The notes below the pieces were generated by a model, which was not told the origin of the DNA, searched no databases, and was given only the letters and a program-made list of their open reading frames with translations. A DNA stretch of 64,000 nucleotides from Ophiura sarsii (lineage: Eukaryota > Echinodermata > Ophiuroidea > Amphilepidida > Ophiuridae): positions 29,182,788 to 29,246,787 of the forward strand of contig CM069456.1 in NCBI GenBank assembly GCA_035610835.1, read 5' to 3'. Of the stretch, positions 23,601-36,635 are shown piece after piece. Each line of letters starts with the position of its first letter. Positions within the stretch are counted from its first letter, which is position 1. Made by a program: the position numbers and the translations under genes.

Positions 23601-26600
23601 CAGGGAAAAAATAAAATAAAATCAAGATAGCCCATTAGCAGATAGGGGTAGCTAATATAAGCTAACGCGTTGTGATAGCTGATAGCTCAATAGCTACGAT
23701 TTCCAGGGGAAAAAAATATAAAATCAAGATAGCCCATTAGCAGATAGGGGTAGCTAATATAAGCTAACGGGTTGTGATAGCTGATAGCTCAATATCTACG
23801 ATTTCCAGGGGGGAAAAAATATAAAATCAAGATAGCCCATTAGCAGATAGGGGTAGCTAATATAAGCTAACGCGTTGTGATAGCTGATAGCTCAATAGCT
23901 ACGATTTCCAGGGGGAAAAAAATATAAAATCAAGATAATAGCCCATTAGCAGATAGGGGTAGCTAATATAAGCTAACGGGTTGTGATAGCTGATAGCTCA
24001 ATAGCTACAGTTTTCGAGGGACAAAATATAAAATAAAGATAGCCCATTAGCAGATAGGGGTAGCTAATATAAGCTAACGGGTTGTGATAGCTGATAGCTC
24101 AATAGCTACGTTTTCCAGGGGGAAAAAATATAAAATAAAGATAGCCCATTAGCAGATAGGGGTAACTAATATAAGCTAACGGGTTGTGATAGCTGATAGC
24201 TCAATAGCTACGTTTTCCAGGGGGAAAAATATAAAATCAAGATAGCCCATTAGCAGATAGGGGTAGCTAATATAAGCTAACGCGTTGTGATAGCTGATAG
24301 CTCAATAGCTACGATTTCCAGGGAAAAAATATAAAATCAAGATAGCCCATTAGCAGAGAGGGGTAGCTAATATAAGCTAACGGGTTGTGATAGCTGATAG
24401 CTCAATAGCTACGATTTCCAGGGAAAAAATAAAATAAAATCAAGATAGCCCATTAGCAGATAGGGGTAGCTAATATAAGCTAACGGGTTGTGATAGCTGA
24501 TAGCTCAATAGCTACGATTTCCAGGGGAAAAAAATAAAATAAAATCAAGATAGCCCATTAGCAGATAGGGGTAGCTAATATAAGCTAACGGGTTGTGATA
24601 GCTGATAGCTCAATAGCTACGTTTTCCAGGGGAAAAAAATAAAATCAAGATAGCCCATTAGCAGATAGGGGTATATAATATAAGCTAACGCGTTGTGATA
24701 GCTGATAGCTCAATAGCTACGATTTCGAGGGAAAAATATAAAATCAAGATAGCCCATTAGCAGATAGGGGTAGCTAATATAAGCTAACGGGTTGTGATAG
24801 CTGATAGCTCAATAGCTACGTTTTCCAGGGGAAAAAAATATAAAATAAAGATAGCCCATTAGCAGATAGGGGTAGCTAATATAAGCTAACGGGTTGTGAT
24901 AGCTGATAGCTCAATAGCTACGTTTTCCAGGGAAAAAATAAAATAAAATCAAGATAGCCCATTAGCAGATAGGGGTAGCTAATATAAGCTAACGCGTTGT
25001 GATAGCTGATAGCTCAATAGCTACGATTTCCAGGGGAAAAAAATATAAAATCAAGATAGCCCATTAGCAGATAGGGGTAGCTAATATAAGCTAACGGGTT
25101 GTGATAGCTGATAGCTCAATAGCTACGTTTTCCAGGGAAAAAATAAAATAAAATCAAGATAGCCCATTAGCAGATAGGGGTAGCTAATATAAGCTAACGC
25201 GTTGTGATAGCTGATAGCTCAATAGCTACGATTTCCAGGGGAAAAAAATATAAAATCAAGATAGCCCATTAGCAGATAGGGGTAGCTAATATAAGCTAAC
25301 GCGTTGTGATAGCTGAAAGCTCAATAGCTACGATTTCCAGGGGAAAAAAATATAAAATCAAGATAGCCCATTAGCAGATAGGGGTAGCTAATATAAGCTA
25401 ACGGGTTGTGATAGCTGATAGCTCAATAGCTACGTTTTCCAGGGAAAAAATAAAATAAAATCAAGATAGCCCATTAGCAGATAGGGGTAGCTAATATAAG
25501 CTAACGCGTTGTGATAGCTGATAGCTCAATAGCTACGATTTCCAGGGGAAAAAAATATAAAATCAAGATAGCCCATTAGCAGATAGGGGTAGCTAATATA
25601 AGCTAACGGGTTGTGATAGCTGATAGCTCAATATCTACGATTTCCAGGGGGGAAAAAATATAAAATCAAGATAGCCCATTAGCAGATAGGGGTAGCTAAT
25701 ATAAGCTAACGCGTTGTGATAGCTGATAGCTCAATAGCTACGATTTCCAGGGGGGAAAAAATATAAAATCAAGATAGCCCATTAGCAGATAGGGGTAGCT
25801 TATATAAGCTAACGCGTTGTGATAGCTGATAGCTCAATAGCTACGATTTCCAGGGGGAAAAAATATAAAATCAAGATAATAGCCCATTAGCAGATAGGGG
25901 TAGCTAATATAAGCTAACGGGTTGTGATAGCTGATAGCTCAATAGCTACGTTTTCCAGGGGGAAAAATATAAAATCAAGATAGCCCATTAGCAGATAGGG
26001 GTAGCTAATATAAGCTAACGCGTTGTGATAGCTGATAGCTCAATAGCTACGATTTCCAGGGGAAAAAAATATAAAATCAAGATAGCCCATTAGCAGATAG
26101 GGGTAGCTAATATAAGCTAACGGGTTGTGATAGCTGATAGTTCAATAGCTACGTTTTCCAGGGAAAAAATAAAATAAAATCAAGATAGCCCATTAGCAGA
26201 TAGGGGTAGCTAATATAAGCTAACGCGTTGTGATAGCTGATAGCTCAATAGCTACGATTTCCAGGGGGAAAAAATATAAAATCAAGATAGCCCATTAGCA
26301 GATAGGGGTAGCTAATATAAGCTAACGGGTTGTGATAGCTGATAGCTCAATAGCTACGATTTCCAGGGGGGAAAAAATATAAAATCAAGATAGCCCATTA
26401 GCAGATAGGGGTACCTAATATAAGCTAACGGGTTGTGATAGCTGATAGCTCAATAGCTACGATTTCCAGGGGAAAAAAAATATAAAATAAAGATAGCCCA
26501 TTAGCAGATAGGGGTAGCTAATATAAGCTAACGGGTTGTGATAGCTGATAGCTCAATAGCTACGTTTTCCAGGGGGAAAAAATTTAAAATCAAGATAGCC

Positions 26601-29600
26601 CATTAGCAGATAGGGGTAGCTAATATAAGCTAACGGGTTGTGATAGCTGATAGCTCAATAGCTACGTTTTCCAGGGAAAAAATAAAATAAAATCAAGATA
26701 GCCCATTAGCAGATAGGGGTAGCTAATATAAGCTAACGCGTTGTGATAGCTGATAGCTCAATAGCTACGATTTCCAGGGGAAAAAAATATAAAATCAAGA
26801 TAGCCCATTAGCAGATAGGGGTATATAATATAAGCTAACGCGTTGTGATAGCTGATAGCTCAATAGCTACGATTTCGAGGGAAAAATATAAAATCAAGAT
26901 AGCCCATTAGCAGATAGGGGTAGCTAATATAAGCTAACGGGTTGTGATAGCTGATAGCTCAATAGCTACGTTTTCCAGGGGAAAAAAATATAAAATAAAG
27001 ATAGCCCATTAGCAGATAGGGGTAGCTAATATAAGCTAACGGGTTGTGATCGCTGATAGCTCAATAGCTACGTTTTCCAGGGGGGAAAATATAAAATCAA
27101 GATAGCCCATTAGCAGATAGGGGTAGCTAATATAAGCTAACGGGTTGTGATAGCTGATAGCTCAATAGCTACGTTTTCCAGGGAAAAAATAAAATAAAAT
27201 CAAGATAGCCCATTAGCAGATAGGGGTAGCTAATATAAGCTAACGCGTTGTGATAGCTGATAGCTCAATAGCTACGATTTCCAGGGGGAAAAAATATAAA
27301 ATCAAGATAGCCCATTAGCAGATAGGGGTAGCTAATATAAGCTAACGGGTTGTGATAGCTGATAGCTCAATAGCTACGATTTCCAGGGGGAAAAAAATAT
27401 AAAATAAAGATAGCCCATTAGCAGATAGGGGTAGCTAATATAAGCTAACGGGTTGTGATAGCTGATAGCTCAATAGCTACGTTTTCCAGGGGGAAAAAAT
27501 TTAAAATCAAGATAGCCCATTAGCAGATAGGGGTAGCTAATATAAGCTAACGCGTTGTGATAGCTGATAGCTCAATAGCTACGATTTCCAGGGGGAAAAA
27601 ATATAAAATCAAGATAGCCCATTAGCAGATAGGGGTAGCTAATATAAGCTAACGGGTTGTGATAGCTGATAGCTCAATAGCTACGATCTCCAGGGGGAAA
27701 AAAATATAAAATAAAGATAGCCCATTAGCAGATAGGGGTAGCTAATATAAGCTAACGGGTTGTGATAGCTGATAGCTCAATAGCTACGTTTTCCAGGGGG
27801 AAAAAATTTAAAATCAAGATAGCCCATTAGCAGATAGGGGTAGCTAATATAAGCTAACGCGTTGTGATAGCTGATAGCTCAATAGCTACGATTTCCAGGG
27901 GGAAAAAAATATAAAATCAAGATAGCCCATTAGCAGATAGGGGTAGCTAATATAAGCTAACGAGTTGTGATAGCTGATAGCTCAATAGCTACGATTTCCA
28001 GGGAAAAAATAAAATAAAATCAAGATAGCCCATTAGCAGATAGGGGTAGCTAATATAAGCTAACGGGTTGTGATAGCTGATAGCTCAATAGCTACGATTT
28101 CCAGGGGAAAAAATAAAATAAAATCAAGATAGCCCATTAGCAGATAGGGGTAGCTAATATAAGCTAACGGGTTGTGATAGCTGATAGCTCAATAGCTACG
28201 TTTTCCAGGGAAAAAAATATAAAATCAAGATAGCCCATTAGCAGATAGGGGTATATAATATAAGCTAACGCGTTGTGATAGCTGATAGCTCAATAGCTAC
28301 GATTTCGAGGGAAAAATATAAAATCAAGATAGCCCATTAGCAGATAGGGGTAGCTAATATAAGCTAACGGGTTGTGATAGCTGATAGCTCAATAGCTACG
28401 TTTTCCAGGGGAAAAAAATATAAAATCAAGATAGCCCATTAGCAGATAGGGGTAGCTAATATAAGCTAACGGGTTGTGATAGCTGATAGCTCAATAGCTA
28501 CGTTTTCCAGGGGGAAAAATATAAAATCAAGATAGCCCATTAGCAGATAGGGGTAGCTAATATAAGCTAACGGGTTGTGATAGCTGATAGCTCAATAGCT
28601 ACGTTTTCCAGGGAAAAAATAAAATAAAATCAAGATAGCCCATTAGCAGATAGGGGTAGCTAATATAAGCTAACGCGTTGTGATAGCTGATAGCTCAATA
28701 GCTACGATTTCCAGGGGAAAAAAATATAAAATCAAGATAGCCCATTAGCAGATAGGGGTATATAATATAAGCTAACGCGTTGTGATAGCTGATAGCTCAA
28801 TAGCTACGATTTCGAGGGAAAAATATAAAATCAAGATAGCCCATTAGCAGATAGGGGTAGCTAATATAAGCTAACGGGTTGTGATAGCTGATAGCTCAAT
28901 AGCTACGTTTTCCAGGGGAAAAAAATATAAAATAAAGATAGCCCATTAGCAGATAGGGGTAGCTAATATAAGCTAACGGGTTGTGATCGCTGATAGCTCA
29001 ATAGCTACGTTTTCCAGGGGGGAAAATATAAAATCAAGATAGCCCATTAGCAGATAGGGGTAGCTAATATAAGCTAACGGGTTGTGATAGCTGATAGCTC
29101 AATAGCTACGTTTTCCAGGGAAAAAATAAAATAAAATCAAGATAGCCCATTAGCAGATAGGGGTAGCTAATATAAGCTAACGCGTTGTGATAGCTGATAG
29201 CTCAATAGCTACGATTTCCAGGGGAAACAAATATAAAATCAAGATAGCCCATTAGCAGATAGGGGTAGCTAATATAAGCTAACGGGTTGTGATAGCTGAT
29301 AGCTCAATAGCTACGTTTTCCAGGGGGAAAAATATAAAATCAAGATAGCCCATTAGCAGATAGGGGTAGCTAATATAAGCTAACGGGTTGTGATAGCTGA
29401 TAGCTCAATAGCTACGTTTTCCAGGGAAAAAATAAAATAAAATCAAGATAGCCCATTAGCAGATAGGGGTAGCTAATATAAGCTAACGCGTTGTGATAGC
29501 TGATAGCTCAATAGCTACGATTTCCAGGGAAAAAAATATAAAATCAAGATAGCCCATTAGCAGATAGGGGTAGCTAATATAAGCTAACGCGTTGTGATAG

Positions 29601-32600
29601 CTGATAGCTCAATAGCTACGATTTCCAGTGGAAAAAAATATAAAATCAAGATAATAGCCCATTAGCAGATAGGGGTAGCTAATATAAGCTAACGTGTTGT
29701 GATAGCTGATAGCTTAATAGCTACGATTTCCAGGGGAAAAATATATAGAATCAAGATAGCCCATTAGCAGATAGGGGTAGCTAATATAAGCTAACGGGTT
29801 GTGATAGCTGATAGCTCAATAGCTACGTTTTCCAGGGGGAAAAAATATAAAATCAAGATAGCCCATTAGCAGATAGGGGTAGCTAATATAAGCTAACGCG
29901 TTGTGATAGCTGATAGCTCAATAGCTACGATTTCCAGGGAAAAAATATAAAATCAAGATAGCCCATTAGCAGAGAGGGGTAGCTAATATAAGCTAACGGG
30001 TTGTGATAGCTGATAGCTCAATAGCTACGATTTCCAGGGAAAAAATAAAATAAAATCAAGATAGCCCATTAGCAGATAGGGGTAGCTAATATAAGCTAAC
30101 GGGTTGTGATAGCTGATAGCTCAATAGCTACGATTTCCAGGGGAAAAAAATAAAATAAAATCAAGATAGCCCATTAGCAGATAGGGGTAGCTAATATAAG
30201 CTAACGGGTTGTGATAGCTGATAGCTCAATAGCTACGTTTTCCAGGGGAAAAAATATAAAATCAAGATAGCCCATTAGCAGATAGGGGTATCTAATATAA
30301 GCTAACGCGTTGTGATAGCTGATAGCTCAATAGCTACGATTTCCAGGGGGAAAAAATATAAAATCAAGATAGCCCATTAGCAGATAGGGGTAGCTAATAT
30401 AAGCTAACGGGTTGTGATAGCTGATAGCTCAATAGCTACGATTTCCAGGGGGAAAAAAATATAAAATAAAGATAGCCCATTAGCAGATAGGGGTAGCTAA
30501 TATAAGCTAACGGGTTGTGATAGCTGATAGCTCAATAGCTACGTTTTCCAGGGGGAAAAAATTTAAAATCAAGATAGCCCATTAGCAGATAGGGGTAGCT
30601 AATATAAGCTAACGCGTTGTGATAGCTGATAGCTCAATAGCTACGATTTCCAGGGGGAAAAAAATATAAAATCAAGATAGCCCATTAGCAGATAGGGGTA
30701 GCTAATATAAGCTAACGAGTTGTGATAGCTGATAGCTCAATAGCTACGATTTCCAGGGAAAAAATAAAATAAAATCAAGATAGCCCATTAGCAGATAGGG
30801 GTAGCTAATATAAGCTAACGGGTTGTGATAGCTGATAGCTCAATAGCTACGATTTCCAGGGGAAAAAATAAAATAAAATCAAGATAGCCCATTAGCAGAT
30901 AGGGGTAGCTAATATAAGCTAACGGGTTGTGATAGCTGATAGCTCAATAGCTACGTTTTCCAGGGAAAAAAATATAAAATCAAGATAGCCCATTAGCAGA
31001 TAGGGGTATATAATATAAGCTAACGCGTTGTGATAGCTGATAGCTCAATAGCTACGATTTCGAGGGAAAAATATAAAATCAAGATAGCCCATTAGCAGAT
31101 AGGGGTAGCTAATATAAGCTAACGGGTTGTGATAGCTGATAGCTCAATAGCTACGTTTTCCAGGGGAAAAAAATATAAAATCAAGATAGCCCATTAGCAG
31201 ATAGGGGTAGCTAATATAAGCTAACGGGTTGTGATAGCTGATAGCTCAATAGCTACGTTTTCCAGGGGGAAAAATATAAAATCAAGATAGCCCATTAGCA
31301 GATAGGGGTAGCTAATATAAGCTAACGGGTTGTGATAGCTGATAGCTCAATAGCTACGTTTTCCAGGGAAAAAATAAAATAAAATCAAGATAGCCCATTA
31401 GCAGATAGGGGTAGCTAATATAAGCTAACGCGTTGTGATAGCTGATAGCTCAATAGCTACGATTTCCAGGGGAAAAAATATAAAATCAAGATAGCCCATT
31501 AGCAGATAGGGGTATATAATATAAGCTAACGCGTTGTGATAGCTGATAGCTCAATAGCTACGATTTCGAGGGGAAAATATAAAATCAAGATAGCCCATTA
31601 GCAGATAGGGGTAGCTAATATAAGCTAACGGGTTGTGATAGCTGATAGCTCAATAGCTACGTTTTCCAGGGGAAAAAAATATAAAATAAAGATAGCCCAT
31701 TAGCAGATAGGGGTAGCTAATATAAGCTAACGGGTTGTGATCGCTGATAGCTCAATAGCTACGTTTTCCAGGGGGGAAAATATAAAATCAAGATAGCCCA
31801 TTAGCAGATAGGGGTAGCTAATATAAGCTAACGGGTTGTGATAGCTGATAGCTCAATAGCTACGTTTTCCAGGGAAAAAATAAAATAAAATCAAGATAGC
31901 CCATTAGCAGATAGGGGTAGCTAATATAAGCTAACGCGTTGTGATAGCTGATAGCTCAATAGCTACGATTTCCAGGGGAAACAAATATAAAATCAAGATA
32001 GCCCATTAGCAGATAGGGGTAGCTAATATAAGCTAACGGGTTGTGATAGCTGATAGCTCAATAGCTACGTTTTCCAGGGGGAAAAATATAAAATCAAGAT
32101 AGCCCATTAGCAGATAGGGGTAGCTAATATAAGCTAACGGGTTGTGATAGCTGATAGCTCAATAGCTACGTTTTCCAGGGAAAAAATAAAATAAAATCAA
32201 GATAGCCCATTAGCAGATAGGGGTAGCTAATATAAGCTAACGCGTTGTGATAGCTGATAGCTCAATAGCTACGATTTCCAGGGAAAAAAATATAAAATCA
32301 AGATAGCCCATTAGCAGATAGGGGTAGCTAATATAAGCTAACGCGTTGTGATAGCTGATAGCTCAATAGCTACGATTTCCAGTGGAAAAAAATATAAAAT
32401 CAAGATAATAGCCCATTAGCAGATAGGGGTAGCTAATATAAGCTAACGTGTTGTGATAGCTGATAGCTTAATAGCTACGATTTCCAGGGGAAAAATATAT
32501 AGAATCAAGATAGCCCATTAGCAGATAGGGGTAGCTAATATAAGCTAACGGGTTGTGATAGCTGATAGCTCAATAGCTACGTTTTCCAGGGGGGAAAAAT

Positions 32601-33259
32601 ATAAAATCAAGATAGCCCATTAGCAGATAGGGGTAGCTAATATAAGCTAACGCGTTGTGATAGCTGATAGCTCAATAGCTACGATTTCCAGGGAAAAAAT
32701 ATAAAATCAAGATAGCCCATTAGCAGAGAGGGGTAGCTAATATAAGCTAACGGGTTGTGATAGCTGATAGCTCAATAGCTACGATTTCCAGGGAAAAAAT
32801 AAAATAAAATCAAGATAGCCCATTAGCAGATAGGGGTAGCTAATATAAGCTAACGGGTTGTGATAGCTGATAGCTCAATAGCTACGATTTCCAGGGGAAA
32901 AAAATAAAATAAAATCAAGATAGCCCATTAGCAGATAGGGGTAGCTAATATAAGCTAACGGGTTGTGATAGCTGATAGCTCAATAGCTACGTTTTCCAGG
33001 GGAAAAAATATAAAATCAAGATAGCCCATTAGCAGATAGGGGTATCTAATATAAGCTAACGCGTTGTGATAGCTGATAGCTCAATAGCTACGATTTCGAG
33101 GGAAAAATATAAAATCAAGATAGCCCATTAGCAGATAGGGGTAGCTAATATAAGCTAACGGGTTGTGATAGCTGATAGCTCAATAGCTACGTTTTCCAGG
33201 AAAAAAATATAAAATCAAGATAGCCCATTAGCAGATAGGGGTAGCTAATATAAGCTAAA
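20650..33259 (+). repeat. Satellite B: ~102-bp tandem repeat, roughly 120 copies
   Basis: Units begin GATAGCCCATTAGCAGATAG, continue GCTAATATAAGCTAACG, GTTGTGATAGCTGATAGC, TCAATAGCTACG, and end in a variable AGGGGGAAAAAATATAAAAT stretch. Spacing is 99-106 bp, mostly from changes in that A-rich tail. Two main monomer types alternate (CGGGTTG with ACGTTTTCC, CGCGTTG with ACGATTTCC). Rare marker variants recur at fixed distances, showing higher-order units (see findings). Stops occur in all frames. The first six or so monomers, at the left edge, are the most diverged, as expected for array margins. Confidence 0.95.
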
Positions 33260-34329
33260 CATTACTTTTGTTAGGGGTACCCCTTTAGCTGATAGCGATA
33301 GCTAATATACGATCCCTATACATATACATGTATAATAGTAACAAAAATCTCGTTACATTTAGCAAAAAAGGGCTACTGTTAGAATATATAATATACACAT
33401 AAATAGCTCCTAATAGCCAAGGCCCTTAAACAAAACTGTAATACCGCACCTAACTCGTTGCGTCATGCATGCCATGTCCCGGTGCCATGTACTGTACCGA
33501 AGTATGCGTACAGTCTTTACGTTTTGGTGGTACTTTGCATTAATATACACTGCCGCCCATAAGTATTTCCCCCTCTGGAAGCTTGCAAGTTATCACTGTG
33601 TTGTCGACAAAGTATTAAACCATCAGACCCAATTACCATTTTCATTGTGTTCATTGTACATTTTATACAAATAAATTCATGTTTCTTATTCAGATTCATG
33701 ATTTAAAAGCATTATAATTCATGATTCTATCGAGCAAGTCAAAATGTCAATGTAAAATCGCCGTAGTAAATCACCTCATGAATATCAATTAGCTCATTAT
33801 CGGCAGTGTAACGCTATGGGAATTTTCAACTGAGATCGACTGGTGATGGAAAACTTCATGTGCAGAAATTTATAAATGATAATTGGTATGCGCAGTTATA
33901 GCATATAATAATAATAATAATAATAACACACACTTATATAGCGCATAAAGCAACGGCACCAATGCGCTTTATAAACAAATGATCAATATCTTAAGAAACT
34001 ACACATACATTAAAACACATGATAAAAAGATTATAAATATATACAATGCAAAGAATACCTCAAAAAATACAAACAAATTTGTTAAAACAGCCATAGGAGA
34101 AAAATACAATCAGCCGCTATTGATAAAAACATTGCGATTTAAAAGTCAATAAAACATCAACTATGACAAGTTATAAGCAGTTTAAAAAAATATACGTCTC
34201 ACAGGGCCGGGCCAGCCAGAGAAGTGCTCCCGCGGGGTCACAATCAGGTGAGGTGTTTCGTAAAGCGCTATAACATTTTTTATTTTTTTATTATATCAAT
34301 GATAACTCTTTGATTATATCATCCAGTCC
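33260..34329 (+). other. Right flank of the satellite block
   Basis: 33260-33450 keeps degenerate GCTA words and the right Harbinger-like end. 33727-33905 is the second copy of the repeat at 7364-7570. 33907-33925 is an (AAT)n run followed by TTATATAGCGCATAAAGC, a type of 3' tail seen in SINEs and LINEs of marine invertebrates, read on the minus strand. No gene is seen. Confidence 0.55.
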
Positions 34330-35640
34330 GGGAACATTAAAATCAAATCACATCAAACTTTTTTTGGATATGTGTATCAATATCAATATTGTCAGTCTGC
34401 TTGACATTACCATGGGATACCAAAGAATGACTCCGCGGCCGGCTAGAACATAGTACCGGGAACTTTTCACCTAAGGCTTTTATGATGGAGCCCGCGGGGA
34501 CAGATATACGGTTGATTAGCGCATCACAAGAAGTTCTGTCACTTGCATTGCAGTACATACTCAATAGGAACTTGTCAACGATTTTGGTGGACAAACCAAA
34601 GAAATCGCACGCATGCGTAAACAAAATGAAGTCCCCTCCTAGGTTAGAGGGGGCATTTTCGATTTTCAGACGATGCCAGACGTACTACTATTTGTATAGG
34701 TTACATTCGGTGGGGGAACGTTAGGATCCGGCCGCCACTGAATACCGTACGGTTTCGTCAATTTGTATACGAACACATTTCACTCCCAGCTTAAATTTTA
34801 AAAACACATCATGTCAGGTATAGCAGCGATTATTTTCTACTCTTGAATCTTGAGTGCGTAAATGTAGTCTGTGATTCTCTTCATGTGACACCGGTCAGAA
34901 TAGATTCATGTTTGACTTGTTAATCACTAGGTACTTGATGCAAGAGGTACACATCACTATATTTGTATCAATATTTTTCAACTTTTCCGTGCCGATAAAC
35001 TAATTAGTCAACATTTTGGCTTCATGTTTAGTGTTCAATCCATGGTTCAAATAAATAACCTATGCCTATGGTTATAGCTTAAATGCTGTTTCAATTTCCA
35101 ATAAAAGCTATTTAGTCTTTGGATCGCCGCAAATCAGCTGTCCAAAGCCCGTGGGGGGGGGGGGGGGGGGGGGGCGGTCTTCTACCAAAATTATACGTCG
35201 ATGTGCCTCCCACGTTTGGTTTTGGTAAGAAACATAATTACGTGCATGTGCCTCCCAGACTTTGAAATTCCGACTCAAGTTCTATATCAAGTTCTATAGC
35301 CTACCTGCATCACTATGCAATCGGTAGGCCTATACCAAACCAAACTTGGTGAAATGTCTACCGATCAATATACCCTTGTATATACCCTTGTATATACAAT
35401 AAACAAATGGATTTTCTTTGGTCATATAATCAAAATCCATCCATTATGACATTGAAACCAAAGGAGATTCAAAAATCACGGTCGTTCGTGTCCACCATCG
35501 TCTGTACTTTCAATATTCGTCTCTACAAATGACGTGTTATTCATTGATATGATTATTCATTGTATATTCATGAACGTAGCTGCCTTCTATTGTTATAACA
35601 ATGAAGTGTCCAGGGGTTGGTTATGTCTTGCTATCACAAG
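34330..35640 (-). repeat. Inverted copy of the 44.6-45.3 kb repeat segment
   Basis: Read on the minus strand, this stretch matches 44680-45230 and 54880-56220 in order: ATTGTTATA.CAATGA, ATACAATGAATAATCATATC, GACACGAACG, CATCGTCTGAATATCGAAAA, ACGCATGCGT, AAAATCGT.GACAA and ACTTCTTG. It also contains a G homopolymer of about 21 bp near 35153-35174 not present in the other copies. Host or transposon origin is unknown. Confidence 0.65.
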
Positions 35641-35768
35641 GGAGTTTTGTTTTAGGATTCATTCATTATCAACTCCCCCTTCCGAAGTCGTAGAGCTTGT
35701 ATTTCAACCACGAAATCAGATACCTCGCTATGACGTTAGACGTTTGTGCGTGAAATTTTTGGTGTTTG

Positions 35769-35956
<188 letters not shown>

Positions 35957-36334
35957 CAAAGGCTATGACTACAGTGCGAGGGGATCAAGGTTAAAGCAGG
36001 GGATTACACATGTTTTGGATATCCGATCAAACGAGTCCTTTATTTTCGTTGGTACTACGGCTTTTTGATTAGCGATGTTTTAAGTTTTGAGCGTTGGCTA
36101 CAGCAGCACTGCTAAAAATAATAAAAATGAATAAATTCCCAAAATAAAAAGATATCAATACAAAATAACTAAATAAAATAAGATAATGTAATTAATAAAT
36201 GTTGAAATAAAGATTAAAATAAATGAATGGTGAATAAATGGATAAATGAATGAATAAATAAACATCATGAGTACAAGTTATATAATTAAGCATGCATAAC
36301 ACAACAACCCACCCCCTACTCGAAACAGAACTAT

Positions 36335-36475
36335 AATGCTTGATTTAAGAGTTTGACCATGTGTGGAATTGAGCTTCGTGCGTAACGCATGGTACGTATT
36401 TTAGGAACAGTTAATTTGTGAGCACTACGGAGAGTCATATGCACTTGTTAACTTCTAGATCTTGGTAACCAACCA
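36335..36475 (-). pseudogene. Possible LINE C-terminal fragment
   Basis: On the minus strand one frame reads LTVPKIRTMRYARSSIP followed by HMVKLLN. It resembles the tail of non-LTR retrotransposon polyproteins, where a basic region is followed by a conserved aromatic-x-SFIP...LWN-like block. Upstream frames are broken. Assignment is by pattern only and is weak. Confidence 0.3.
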
Positions 36476-36635
36476 CGGAACTCATTTGATTTTAAAAGGG
36501 ATTGAGCAAAGTTTAAACAAATTTGGTCTCTACGGTTCCTGAGTTCCGGAATTGTATGTTCTTGTTGGGCTGTTGCCGAAATAAAGATGGTGGATTGGAT
36601 CGATGGCATATCATTGTCCGGTGTGTTTGTTTTAA

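Larger units (their letters stand above)
17455..33450. mobile_element. Harbinger-like ends enclosing a 16.0-kb satellite block
   Basis: The left end GGTGCGATATTACA and the inverted right end GGTGCGGTATTACA match at 13 of 14 positions, and TAA flanks both sides (17452-17454 and 33451-33453). A 3-bp TAA/TTA duplication with G-rich termini is the signature of PIF/Harbinger elements. Just inside each end the DNA passes into GCTA-rich repeats (CCTAATAGCC on the left, its complement-like GGCTATTAGG on the right). No transposase frame exists; the longest stretch has no open frame above 60 codons. Reading: a non-autonomous element whose internal tandem repeats expanded into satellite arrays. Chance matching of 14-bp ends plus TSD is unlikely but should be tested. 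Confidence 0.6.

Noticed and set aside
20650..33259. CRISPR-like array
   Set aside because: Units are contiguous and the variable part is only an A-rich length-polymorphic tail; there are no unique spacers and no cas genes, and the DNA is eukaryotic.
17471..33259. CENP-B-box-like motif in the satellites
   Set aside because: Scanning the unit sequences by eye found no TTCG....A..CGGG arrangement; centromere function cannot be claimed from sequence.
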